Source: CAVSVP01 sp963731125 (GTDB lineage: Bacteria > Pseudomonadota > Gammaproteobacteria > Competibacterales > Competibacteraceae). Taken from it: a stretch of 9,910 nucleotides of DNA. Positions 1 to 7,565 of the stretch are shown here, piece by piece. Location of the stretch: contig CAVSVP010000035.1 of assembly GCA_963731125.1 (NCBI GenBank), positions 1 to 9,910 on the forward strand, written 5' to 3'. A program made the position numbers and the translations under genes. The notes under the pieces are model-generated. The model saw nothing but the letters and a program-made list of their open reading frames with translations, was not told the origin of the DNA and made no database searches. The first letter of the stretch is position 1; every line of letters starts with the position of its first letter.

Positions 1-1661
1 ACGCCGATCTCAATGAGATAGAGGCCGCCTTTGCCGAGGTGCTTCGGCATAGCGAGTGTGAGTCCAACCGGGAACGGATAGAGCGCCTGGAGATGGCAGT
101 AAAGCTGGCACGTCGTCTTGGCAGCGCGGTGCATCAGAAGCCGCCCACCGTCGGAGGGGCTATCGATACCCATCTCATGGACGGCGTCTTTGTGGACTGG
201 GCCAGGCGGTATCTGCTCGGAGGCGATCCGGTAGATGGTTTAGCCAATGCCTTTGGGCGACTCTATCAACGGATCAGAGAGATTCGAGAGCCGCAAAACC
301 GTGTCTTTGCCGAGCGCCTCAAAGCGTGGAATAAAGCGCCAACACCGGAACAAGGTTTCCTGCCTATCGAGCAGTTTCTCGACAAGGTCGTCGCGGACCT
401 CGCCGCAAAAGAGCCGGTGCTCATTATTGTAATTGATGGTATGGATGGGAGCATCTTTGCAGAGCTTTCCGAGGATCTGCGGTGGCGCGGGTGGGTGCGT
501 TGGGCTGATTCAGCGGGGGTAGGAAGCGGCTGTCTCCTGAGCGCGCTTCCTACTGTAACGGAGTTCTCCCGTACGGCTTTGCTGACGGGGCGGGTGGCAT
601 CGGGTTCGAGTGGAACCGAGAAGTCAGGATTCGCCAATCATAATGCGTTGCGTTTGGTATCGCGGCCATTGCAGCCGCCGCTGTTGTTTCACAAAGGGGA
701 CCTGACGGATGCAGCGGCCCAAGGTCTCTCTGCGATCGTTCGAGAGAGTATCGTTAGCCCTGAGCAACGCATCGTCGGTGTTGTGATTAATGCGGTAGAT
801 GATCATCTCGCAAAGTCAGAGCAGTTGCGCCTCAAATGGTCGGTCAATTCGTTCCGGGTTCTTGACGCCTTGCTCTACGAAGCCCGGATCGCGGGACGGG
901 TCGTTGTGGTGACCGCCGACCATGGTCATATGCTCGAGGAGGATGGTAAGCGGCTCACGGGTGATTCAGAGGAGCGCTGGCGTTCCTATGGGGAACCATT
1001 GGCCGAGCAGGAGATGGTGTTTGAGGGGCCACGGATTCGGGCTGCTACCGGCAAGGAGCGAGTGGTGCTGCTGTGGAGTGAAGCGACACGCTATTGCCAG
1101 AAGAAGAACGGTTACCACGGGGGTGCGACGCCGCAGGAGGTTGTCGTACCCTTGGGTGTGTTTCTCAGTGTAGGTCAGGAACTCGGCGAGTGGCAGCCGG
1201 TGGCGGAGTATGTGCCGGAATGGTGGTTGACATCCGTTGCGACGTCTCCAGAGGCGCCTCGGCCCGCCAAGAAAATGGGAAAACGCCCACCTGCCAAAAC
1301 AAAAGGCCAGGGGAGTCTTTTCGAGACACTGGAACGCGAGGACGAAATTCCGCCGTCGGAATGGATTCAGGCACTGTTGAACTCGGAAGTTTGCGCGGCT
1401 CAACGTCGGCTCGCGGGGCGTCAGGCGCCTCCTTCAGAAACGGTTCGGCAGGTGCTTGCCACCCTGGAGGGGCGCCATGGCCGCGTGCCCAGACGAATGC
1501 TTGCCCAGGTGATACAAGAGCCGGAGTTTCGCCTGCGTGGAATTCTGGTGGGACTACAACGCCTTCTTAACGTCGACGGTTATCAGGTGCTCTCAGTCGA
1601 GGAAGGAACGGAAACCGTTTCCTTAGATATCGATTTGCTTAAAAAGCAGTTTCAGATATGA
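1..1661 (+). CDS. pglZ: BREX phosphatase-like protein PglZ (5' end outside window)
   Basis: PglZ is the alkaline-phosphatase-superfamily core protein of BREX phage defence and acts in the cytoplasm with the other BREX proteins. The reading frame is open from base 3 with no stop upstream, so the true start lies outside the window and the GTG at 39 is probably internal. Counting from that GTG, the metal-site motif VIDGMDG is at residues 131-137, the PTVTEFSRT segment (usual position of the nucleophile) at 171-179, FHKGDL at 217-222, NAVDD at 251-255, the metal-binding TADHGH at 292-297 and GYHGG at 358-362. A basic, proline-rich linker near 405-425 leads to a C-terminal region that looks like a winged helix. 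The style, especially GYHGGATPQEVVVPL, is that of type 2 and type 6 PglZ proteins. Translation is probably coupled to brxD 4 nt downstream. Family assignment is firm. The BREX subtype is not determined here. Confidence 0.93.
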   Translation, partial: ADLNEIEAAFAEVLRHSECESNRERIERLEMAVKLARRLGSAVHQKPPTVGGAIDTHLMDGVFVDWARRYLLGGDPVDGLANAFGRLYQRIREIREPQNRVFAERLKAWNKAPTPEQGFLPIEQFLDKVVADLAAKEPVLIIVIDGMDGSIFAELSEDLRWRGWVRWADSAGVGSGCLLSALPTVTEFSRTALLTGRVASGSSGTEKSGFANHNALRLVSRPLQPPLLFHKGDLTDAAAQGLSAIVRESIVSPEQRIVGVVINAVDDHLAKSEQLRLKWSVNSFRVLDALLYEARIAGRVVVVTADHGHMLEEDGKRLTGDSEERWRSYGEPLAEQEMVFEGPRIRAATGKERVVLLWSEATRYCQKKNGYHGGATPQEVVVPLGVFLSVGQELGEWQPVAEYVPEWWLTSVATSPEAPRPAKKMGKRPPAKTKGQGSLFETLEREDEIPPSEWIQALLNSEVCAAQRRLAGRQAPPSETVRQVLATLEGRHGRVPRRMLAQVIQEPEFRLRGILVGLQRLLNVDGYQVLSVEEGTETVSLDIDLLKKQFQI

Positions 1662-1665
1662 CGGC

Positions 1666-2994
1666 ATGACCAGGATATCGATCAGTCCACAGCGCCGCGA
1701 CGAACTTCTGGATGCTCTGCGCAGAGGCACCGTTCCCTGCGCGAGTCTCGATCTTCTGGCAGTAGGGCTAGAGGGGTTGCAGCCCGCACTGGAGACTGAA
1801 CTGGCGTCGGTAAGAAGCGGGCGAGGCGTGCTCAAGGCGGTGCGCGGCGAATATGGCAGCGGTAAGACGTTTTTTGCGCGCTGGCTTCAGGAGCTGGCGA
1901 GACGGACGGGGTTCGCGTCTTCTGAAGTGCAGGTCTCGGAAACGGAGACGCCCCTGCATCGCTTAGAGACCGTTTATCGCCGACTGGTTGAGAATCTCTC
2001 GACGATCGACACTCGGTTAGGAGCGCTGCGCTCCATTATTGATGGTTGGTTCTATACGCTGGAGGAAGAGGTTCTGCAGCGTAGCGCAAGCAGTTCGCTG
2101 GATGAGGGGTATCTGCTCGAACAGACCAATAAGTTGATGGAGCGCCGGCTTGAGCAGGTTACGCGACAAGCGCCGACGTTTGCGGCCTGCCTGCATGGCT
2201 ACCGTTGCGCCTTGGCGGAGGGCGACAAAGCAGTGGCCGAAGGTCTTCTCGCTTGGCTTTCCGGACTTCCGAACGTTGCTGCTCGCATTAAGCGGAAGGC
2301 TGGAATTAAAGGGGATATCGATCATTTCGGGGCACTGAGTTTTCTACGGGGACTGCTGACTGTCCTTCGCGATTCAGGCCATGTGGGGTTGGTTTTAGTG
2401 CTGGATGAGATAGAGACCCTGCAGCGCGTGCGCGGCGACGTGCGCGATAAAGGACTCAATGCCTTGCGGCAGTTCATGGACGAGGTGGAAGCCGGGCGAT
2501 TTCCTGGATTGTATCTTCTGGTGACCGGAACGCCGGCTTTTTTTGACGGACCGACTGGAGTCCAGCGGTTGTCTCCCTTGGCGCAGCGCCTTTATGTGGA
2601 TTTCACAACGGATGCCAGATTCGATAACCCACGGGCTGTCCAAATTAGGCTCGCCGGCTTCGACTTAGAGAAGTTGAAGGCAGTGGGGAGCAAGGTGCGG
2701 GACATTTACGTTGCTCATTGCCCTAACGCCGAGCGTATCCGCCAGGTCGCGAATGACCCTTATCTGCACGATCTAGCGCAAGCGGTCACTGGGGAGTTGG
2801 GGGGTAAGGTGGGTGTTGCGCCACGAGTATTTCTCAAGAAGCTGGTTGCCGACGTCCTTGATCGCATCGACCAGTTTCCAGATTTCGATCCGCGGCTGCA
2901 CTATGCCTTAACAGTAAGTGATGCCGAGCTTACCGAAGTCGAACGTAATGCGAGGGGAGCTTCCAGCGTTGATGACATCGAACTTGATTTGTAA
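1666..2994 (+). CDS. brxD: BREX ATP-binding protein BrxD
   Basis: BrxD is an AAA-type ATPase found in BREX types 2 and 6; its exact step in phage exclusion is not settled. The 442-residue protein opens with the family-typical ISPQRRDELLDALRRGTVP stretch and LLAVGL. Walker A is GEYGSGKT (61-68). Walker B is LVLVLDE (242-248), with D247 and E248 as the magnesium-binding and catalytic acids. A sensor-like VTGTP follows at 286-290. All ATPase residues are present, so the protein looks functional. The ATG at 1666 lies 4 nt after the pglZ stop and has no clear Shine-Dalgarno, so translation is probably coupled to pglZ. An ATG at 1658 gives only three codons. The start is supported by the conserved N-terminus immediately after it. 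The stop is followed by a 181-nt gap before brxHI. Confidence 0.92.
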   Translation: MTRISISPQRRDELLDALRRGTVPCASLDLLAVGLEGLQPALETELASVRSGRGVLKAVRGEYGSGKTFFARWLQELARRTGFASSEVQVSETETPLHRLETVYRRLVENLSTIDTRLGALRSIIDGWFYTLEEEVLQRSASSSLDEGYLLEQTNKLMERRLEQVTRQAPTFAACLHGYRCALAEGDKAVAEGLLAWLSGLPNVAARIKRKAGIKGDIDHFGALSFLRGLLTVLRDSGHVGLVLVLDEIETLQRVRGDVRDKGLNALRQFMDEVEAGRFPGLYLLVTGTPAFFDGPTGVQRLSPLAQRLYVDFTTDARFDNPRAVQIRLAGFDLEKLKAVGSKVRDIYVAHCPNAERIRQVANDPYLHDLAQAVTGELGGKVGVAPRVFLKKLVADVLDRIDQFPDFDPRLHYALTVSDAELTEVERNARGASSVDDIELDL

Positions 2995-3010
2995 AGGGGG
3001 AATGCTTCAT

Positions 3011-3100
3011 CAGGTGCTTATTCCGGAAAACGCTGTAAATACATCCTGGTAAGCTTGACGGCGGTATCCCTACCGCCGACATTTCCTGCATAAGCACCTA
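3011..3100. repeat. Palindromic intergenic repeat between brxD and brxHI
   Basis: A 10-bp perfect inverted repeat, AGGTGCTTAT (3012-3021) and ATAAGCACCT (3090-3099), brackets the element. It extends imperfectly inwards by about 8 bp (CCGGAAA against TTTCCTG). In the centre is a perfect 8-bp hairpin, CGGCGGTA/TACCGCCG (3059-3066 and 3071-3078), with a TCCC loop. A second small dyad, TACA-TCC-TGGTA, lies just before it. The layout resembles, from memory, the short palindromic intergenic repeats scattered through many gammaproteobacterial genomes. It has no coding capacity and no T-tract, so it is not a standard terminator. As RNA it would fold into a long stem that could stabilise the brxD 3' end or weaken read-through into brxHI. 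Confidence 0.75.
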
Positions 3101-3114
3101 ACACTTGAAGTTTA

Positions 3115-3142
3115 TTTACAACCGATCAGACACTTATATATC
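3115..3142 (+). promoter_or_regulatory. Possible sigma-70 promoter for brxHI
   Basis: TTTACA (3115-3120, one mismatch to TTGACA) is followed after 16 bp by TATATC (3137-3142, four of six matches to TATAAT) inside an AT-rich run. A start near 3149 would leave a short leader before the ATG at 3176. It lies just downstream of the palindromic element, where brxHI would need its own promoter if read-through from brxD is reduced. Pattern match only. Confidence 0.3.
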
Positions 3143-3175
3143 GACTCCAGGTTTTTCTACCAAACTCGTCAGCTC

Positions 3176-5197
3176 ATGACTTCCTTCGTTAAACTGCATC
3201 CTGCGATCCAGCATCACATTGTCAACAGCCTAGGTTGGCGAACGCTTAGACCCCTCCAGGAAACATCTATCGATCCACTGCTTCAAGGTAAAAGCGCGTT
3301 ACTCATTGCCCCGACGGCAGGCGGGAAGACCGAAGCTGCTATTTTTCCATTGCTGTCACGACTTCTCAGTGAGAACTGGGGACCAATCAGCGTCTTGTAC
3401 GTATGTCCGATCAAGGCGCTGCTTAACAATCTCGAGATTCGGCTCCGACAATACGCCGAGTGGCTGGGCCGGCGTGTCGCCGTTTGGCATGGTGACATTG
3501 GGCAGGGCAGTCGCAGCCGAATTCTAAAAGATCCCCCGGATATCCTGCTTGCGACCCCCGAATCCTTGGAGGTCATGCTGGTATCCCGCCGGACTGACCA
3601 TGTGAATCTGTTTGCAAAGATCAGAGCAGTCGTGGTCGATGAGATCCATGCATGCGCCGGAGATGATCGTGGATGGCACCTCCTGGCGGTGCTGGATCGT
3701 ATTTCTTACCTGAGCAGCCACGCCATACAACGTATTGGTCTGTCCGCTACCGTCGGAAACCCGGATGAGTTACTCGATTGGTTAACGGGGCACGCAGATG
3801 CAACTGGAGTCGTCATAGCGCCGGCTGCCGGTGGTTCAACCCGGACCGTTGTGGAAGTGGATTATGTGGGCAGTCTGCATAATGCTGCCGTCGTGCTCTC
3901 GAGGTTGTATCGTGGAGAAAAGAGGCTGATCTTTTGCGACAGTCGTTCGCAGGTTGAGTCCCTTGCCGCAGAGCTGCGACAACTTGGAGTCCAGACATTT
4001 GTGTCGCACAGTTCTTTGTCCGCCGAGGAACGCCGACGGGCTGAATTGGCGTTTGCCGAGGCGCGTCATTGCGTCATCGTCGCTACCAGCACCCTCGAGT
4101 TGGGTATTGATGTCGGGGATTTAGACCGAGTCATTCAAATCGACGCGCCTCCTAGCGTAGCGGCTTTCTTGCAGCGCCTGGGCCGTAGCGGACGGCGTGC
4201 AGATACGCAGCGAAACTGCCTGTTTCTGGCGACATCAGAAGAGTCATTGTTGCGTCTTCTAGGTCTGTTGGTGCTTTGGTCAACGGGTTACGTGGAGCCG
4301 GTGATTCCACCGCAACAGCCTTATTTCGTTCTGGCGCAGCAAATTATGGCTTTATCTCTCCAGAATGCGGGCGTTGGCCGCTACACGTGGCATGAGTGGC
4401 TGCAGGGTTTCTGCCGTACCACTCAGATATCCCGTGGGGAAAGCGCACAGCTTGTCTCCCATATGCTGCAACACGGCTATCTGTTCGAAGATCAAGGAAT
4501 TCTCTCGATGGGGTACGCCGCAGAGGAAAACTTCGGGCATCGCAACTACCTGCCGTTATTCTCGGTATTCGACACACCGCCGTTGTTTGCAGTGTACTAC
4601 GGGCGCACGGAACTCGGGACCGTACATCAGCTTACCTTTCAAGTGAAACATGATGAACCGATTGCGTTGTCTCTTGGCGGCCATTTCTGGCGAGTTAAAC
4701 ATGTGGATTGGAAACGGCGCCAGGTATTTGTGGAGCCAAGCACGGAGCCGGGAAAGTCCCGATGGTTTAGTCTAGGCCAGCCCCTGTCTTACGAACTCTG
4801 TCAAGCCGTATGTCAGGTACTGGCGGGTTCGGCGCCGGTGGTGTCGCTGTCAAAGCGGGCTAAAGCAGCGCTCGAGGCTGCGTTGTCGGAGTATGGATGG
4901 GTCGAAGCGCAACAGACAACGCTTGTGTCAAACGGCAAGGGGACGTCTTGGTGGACATTTGCAGGCGGCGTGCTAAACAGCGCCATTGCCTCTCGATTGG
5001 AAGAGCGAGTTGGAAAACTCTCCTACGACAATTTCGCGCTTCACTTTAGGAGTCGGCGGGCGAGTAAAAATGTAGTCGACACTGTCCGCAGGATACTTGA
5101 CGAGGTTGAGAATGCAATCAGCCCCACGGTCAGTGATGACGTGCGAGAGGACTACAAATTTGGCGAATGCGTCCGGCTCCGCTACTGGAGACAATGA
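3176..5197 (+). CDS. brxHI: BREX Lhr-like DEAD/DEAH-box helicase BrxHI
   Basis: BrxHI is an ATP-dependent nucleic-acid helicase of superfamily 2, related to Lhr, and a member of the type 2 and type 6 BREX gene sets. The 673-residue protein shows motif I APTAGGKTE (45-53), Ia-like VCPIKALLNN (76-85), TPES (127-130), motif II DEIH (155-158), motif III SAT (190-192), motif IV region LIFCDSRSQ (251-259), motif V STLELGIDVGD (305-315) and motif VI QRLGRSGRR (333-341). The C-terminal 300 residues are the less conserved Lhr-type extension. All helicase motifs are intact. The ATG at 3176 is supported by the conserved beginning LHPAIQHHIVNSLGWRTLRPLQ, although no Shine-Dalgarno precedes it. It is the last gene of the BREX run. 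The next gene is convergent. Confidence 0.92.
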   Translation: MTSFVKLHPAIQHHIVNSLGWRTLRPLQETSIDPLLQGKSALLIAPTAGGKTEAAIFPLLSRLLSENWGPISVLYVCPIKALLNNLEIRLRQYAEWLGRRVAVWHGDIGQGSRSRILKDPPDILLATPESLEVMLVSRRTDHVNLFAKIRAVVVDEIHACAGDDRGWHLLAVLDRISYLSSHAIQRIGLSATVGNPDELLDWLTGHADATGVVIAPAAGGSTRTVVEVDYVGSLHNAAVVLSRLYRGEKRLIFCDSRSQVESLAAELRQLGVQTFVSHSSLSAEERRRAELAFAEARHCVIVATSTLELGIDVGDLDRVIQIDAPPSVAAFLQRLGRSGRRADTQRNCLFLATSEESLLRLLGLLVLWSTGYVEPVIPPQQPYFVLAQQIMALSLQNAGVGRYTWHEWLQGFCRTTQISRGESAQLVSHMLQHGYLFEDQGILSMGYAAEENFGHRNYLPLFSVFDTPPLFAVYYGRTELGTVHQLTFQVKHDEPIALSLGGHFWRVKHVDWKRRQVFVEPSTEPGKSRWFSLGQPLSYELCQAVCQVLAGSAPVVSLSKRAKAALEAALSEYGWVEAQQTTLVSNGKGTSWWTFAGGVLNSAIASRLEERVGKLSYDNFALHFRSRRASKNVVDTVRRILDEVENAISPTVSDDVREDYKFGECVRLRYWRQ

Positions 5198-5343
5198 TCA
5201 ATAGACGTTTTTCCTGCACTGCAGCCTGGCGAGAGTTAAAACGGAGAGAGCTCAAGGTTGTTCACCTTCGCTAGCCAACCCCCTGCATAAAGGGTATTTT
5301 GGCATAACATTCGGCGGCTACCTTAATGCTCATCGTGTCATTA
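5198..5343. other. Convergent intergenic region after brxHI
   Basis: This 146-nt spacer separates the stops of brxHI and the patatin gene. I see only weak dyads: AAGGT/ACCTT at 5254-5268, and ACCC/GGGT at 5278-5295 followed by ATTTT. None is long enough to call a terminator with confidence, although a bidirectional terminator would be expected here. Confidence 0.4.
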
Positions 5344-6555
5344 TCAATTATTTTGTAACACCGCCAGCCCGTCTGTCTGATCAGGCTGTGCAAGGGTTTC
5401 TTGGGTACAAAATTGCTTGATTTCATCATGCTGAGCAAGAGCATCCCCATAGCCGAGTTCAATGAGGCGTTGGGTGTACGCTTTATCGAAGGCCAAATAA
5501 CTCAGCAAATCCCAGCCTTTGGCGGACGATGCCCCGATGCCTTTTAAAAGGTAGCGCAACATGGCGGGAAAACGCTCGAATTGTTCCGAAGCCAGCGTCC
5601 CTAAATCTTGCGAAGGCCGAATAGCTAACAGCGGAATGTCGCGTAGCTTATAGGGGTGTTGCTCACGGGCTCTTTCCGATAGCAGAGAAACCGTTATATT
5701 GATGCGGTGCATGCGTTCGATATCGGCATCTAAGGCATCGAGAAAAGCCGCATTTAACATTACCCCGGCGATATCGGCTAAGGAAATTTGTGACATCGTG
5801 CTTTGTTGATTTATCTCCTGGGTCATATCTTCGGGGCGTTGATGACGAATACCGATGGCAAGAATGCGGTCCGCTCCCAAGTGGATAGCAGGGCTTAACG
5901 GCGTGGTCATACGCACGCAACCATCGCCATAGTAGGACTCATATAACCTTACCGGTGGAAAAAAAATCGGGATCGCTGCAGAGGCCAGGACATGTTTGAG
6001 GGTAAGCTCTGACCTTTGCCCCAACCGAAATTTTCTCACCCAGGGTTGTATCTCTGGTACGCCGTCAAAGAAAGTCACAGTCGTGCCGGAATGATAATTA
6101 GTGGCGGTAACGGCCAAACCACGCAACGTATTAGCATTGAGATTGGTCTTAATGGCATCAAAATCGATTCTCTCGGCCAAAAAATGCCGTAATGGCTGCG
6201 CATCAAGCAGATAAGTGGACTGGCTTTGCCCCAGCATGCCACCGAGGCTGAGATCGCGAATCCAGCGTATTCCCAAGGCACCCAATGAGGCAAAATCCGA
6301 ACGCACCACTTGATCAGTTTGCAGTTCCCCCCAAAGTTGGCAAAGATAGTTGATAGCGTCTTGAAAATTCTCCGCCTTAGCAGCCAGCAAACTGCTGTTG
6401 ATGGCTCCAGCAGAGGTGCCGACGAGGATGCTAAAAGGAGACGTGATGCGTGAACTACCAGCAAGGATTTCCGCGATGCCTTTCAGAACCCCCGTCTGAT
6501 AGGCAGTTCGGGCTCCGCCTCCGGTTAAGACAAGGCCGATATGACTGTGCATCAC
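5344..6555 (-). CDS. Patatin-like phospholipase family protein (RssA-like)
   Basis: Predicted serine lipid acyl hydrolase with a Ser-Asp dyad. The oxyanion-hole glycine loop is LTGGGAR (10-16), the nucleophile elbow is GTSAG (46-50, Ser48), and the catalytic Asp is in YGDGC (209-213, Asp211). The following RMTTPLSPAIHLGADRIL segment is typical of the RssA/YchK-like bacterial patatin group. At 403 residues it is longer than the patatin domain. The extra C-terminal part is helical-looking and unassigned, and there is no signal peptide or membrane segment. Two starts are adjacent, GTG at 6555 and ATG at 6552. A GAAGG about 10 nt upstream of the GTG serves either. Its base composition is more AT-rich than the BREX genes, and it converges on brxHI, so I treat it as outside the BREX operon. 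Substrate unknown. Confidence 0.85.
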   Translation of the reverse strand: MMHSHIGLVLTGGGARTAYQTGVLKGIAEILAGSSRITSPFSILVGTSAGAINSSLLAAKAENFQDAINYLCQLWGELQTDQVVRSDFASLGALGIRWIRDLSLGGMLGQSQSTYLLDAQPLRHFLAERIDFDAIKTNLNANTLRGLAVTATNYHSGTTVTFFDGVPEIQPWVRKFRLGQRSELTLKHVLASAAIPIFFPPVRLYESYYGDGCVRMTTPLSPAIHLGADRILAIGIRHQRPEDMTQEINQQSTMSQISLADIAGVMLNAAFLDALDADIERMHRINITVSLLSERAREQHPYKLRDIPLLAIRPSQDLGTLASEQFERFPAMLRYLLKGIGASSAKGWDLLSYLAFDKAYTQRLIELGYGDALAQHDEIKQFCTQETLAQPDQTDGLAVLQNN

Positions 6556-6591
6556 AGTAAAATAACCTTCTATTTCAAACTATTGTTAAGG

Positions 6592-6597
6592 ATTATA
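6592..6597 (-). promoter_or_regulatory. -10 box upstream of the patatin gene
   Basis: On the - strand this is a perfect TATAAT, 36 nt before the GTG start at 6555, which would give a leader of roughly 30 nt. No good -35 box is found at 15-18 bp, so the promoter may be weak or activator-dependent. Confidence 0.4.
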
Positions 6598-6637
6598 AGC
6601 TTAAAGGTCATGCTCTGCAGAGGTTAAGATTGGCAAA

Positions 6638-6706
6638 GGCAGCTCTCATGCGCTTGCATCAACCCGCCCGACAGCGGGAGGGGAGGATGCGAGAGTTAAA
6701 GCTGCC
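6638..6706. repeat. Large interrupted palindrome (REP-like hairpin)
   Basis: Outer arms GGCAGCT (6638-6644) and AGCTGCC (6700-6706) are perfect complements. The inner stem pairs GCATC (6656-6660) with GATGC (6686-6690), CCC (6663-6665) with GGG (6680-6682), and CCCG (6667-6670) with CGGG (6675-6678) around an ACAG loop. The tip with its short GC-rich stem and unpaired bases resembles REP-type extragenic palindromes. It lacks a T-tract. It lies upstream of the patatin promoter on the - strand. Confidence 0.55.
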
Positions 6707-6758
6707 AACAAAGCATTAGCGCTTTTACAGACTAAGAATTAGCGTTGCTCGTGCCCAC

Positions 6759-6959
6759 TTATCCGAGGGTTGACATGACTTCCGGAAAACCGTCATGGCG
6801 GAAAGTTCGCTCAGGTAAAACCGCTGAAACGAGGGTTGGGACAAGCGGTCCCCAGGCATCTATTTTTTCATTGAGACCCGCGGACAACCCGTCGACGTAG
6901 CGGCATAAGCTGGCACGATGTTTGTCATGGTGCTCCTGGGGAGGCTGTTTATATTTCAT
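6759..6959 (-). CDS. Small hypothetical ORF, doubtful
   Basis: A 66-codon ORF with an ATG start, lying in the otherwise empty stretch between the patatin gene and the isochorismatase remnant. I do not recognise the protein. It is hydrophilic at the N-terminus (MKYKQPPQEHHDKHR) with a mildly hydrophobic middle (WGPLVPTLVSAVL), and has no signal peptide or obvious domain. The region before the start is A-rich (AAGAAAAA) but has no clear Shine-Dalgarno. A small hairpin, CTTGC/GCAAG (6971-6985), lies just upstream. It could be a real small gene, a decayed gene end or chance. Confidence 0.22.
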   Translation of the reverse strand: MKYKQPPQEHHDKHRASLCRYVDGLSAGLNEKIDAWGPLVPTLVSAVLPERTFRHDGFPEVMSTLG

Positions 6960-7181
6960 CGGTTATTTTTCTTGCTTATTGCAAGTCCGGCATAGGTATC
7001 AGGTCAACCCTTAGCGGGGCTCAGTACAGCAGCAAAGCTTGCCAGCGACTATAGATCCCGGAGGACGTAAAAAATCAGCAATATGTTGGTATTTCCAACA
7101 GGATCGGGATATTTTTCGACGTTTTAACATACTAAATTATTCAGGAAACACGGACATACCCACACCTTAGAGGAACCGGAA
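6960..7181. other. Leader region of the isochorismatase remnant
   Basis: Non-coding and AT-rich towards its 3' end. It holds a symmetric dyad, TGTTGG-TATTT-CCAACA (7084-7100), that could be a regulator-binding operator, and a good Shine-Dalgarno, AGAGGA (7169-7174), 7 nt before the ATG at 7182. I could not define a convincing promoter. Confidence 0.4.
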
Positions 7182-7400
7182 ATGAGAACCCCAGATCTAT
7201 TAACCCCTAGCAACTGTGCCCTTATCTTCATCGACCACCAACCCCAGATGTTCTTTGGGGTTGCTAACATGGACCGGCAACTCATCAAGAATCATATCGT
7301 GGGTCTTGCCAGGGCCGCCAAGGTTTTCAACATTCCAACCATCATTACTACCGTCGAAACGGAAAGTTTCTTTGGGTTTAGCGCAGACAGTCGGTATTAG
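7182..7400 (+). pseudogene. Isochorismatase-family hydrolase, N-terminal fragment
   Basis: The first 60 or so residues follow the isochorismatase-like cysteine hydrolase family (YcaC-type): MRTPDLLTPSNCALIFIDHQ, then QMFFGVANMDRQ and a PTIITTVETESF segment. Asp18 in FIDHQ is the first member of the usual Asp-Lys-Cys triad. Homology stops at about residue 62. The frame then runs through unrelated residues (FGFSADSRY) to a stop, so the lysine, the cysteine and roughly two thirds of a normal protein of about 200 residues are missing. The Shine-Dalgarno AGAGGA before the ATG is intact, so a short peptide might still be made, but it cannot be an active hydrolase. The break is probably a deletion or recombination junction near 7365-7380. 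Confidence 0.8.
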
Positions 7401-7565
7401 TCCCAGATAATTGGAGAAATCGCTACTCACTGCTGCGATAAGCCCAGCGCCGAGCAGCGTTCTTGCCCAAAGAATGATCCTGCCATGACAGATATCGATC
7501 TGGAAGCGGTTATCAAGCCCGTCTGCGGCATGGATGCCACAGTCGAGCCTATAGGGATATATTAA
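7401..7565 (+). pseudogene. Possible heavy-metal P-type ATPase, N-terminal fragment
   Basis: In the same frame as the preceding remnant, beyond its stop, there is an open stretch with a Cys-Cys pair (codons at 7431-7436), then CPKNDPAM, an ATG at 7485 giving MTDIDLEAVIK, and PVCGMDATVEP (codons from 7518). The PVCGM motif followed by an acidic/Pro segment resembles the N-terminal metal-binding (YHS-like) region of copper or heavy-metal translocating P-type ATPases, where DPVCGM is usual. A stop at 7563 ends it after about 25 residues from that ATG. No ATPase domain follows. If correct, it is a short gene-start remnant. The match rests on a short motif, so it could be chance. Confidence 0.4.

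Noticed and set aside
266..637. - strand ORF of 123 codons inside pglZ, with further opposite-strand ORFs in pglZ, brxD and brxHI
   Set aside because: Arg/Ser/Pro-rich, low-complexity translations lying wholly inside well-supported genes with intact motifs. They are frame shadows.
3059..3078. Rho-independent terminator after brxD
   Set aside because: The stem is good, but no T-tract follows and the hairpin is part of a larger nested palindrome, so I call it a repeat element.
5344..6555. CBASS-type effector patatin
   Set aside because: No cyclase, ubiquitin-like or HORMA/TRIP13 partner genes are nearby, and the gene faces away from any possible operon partner.
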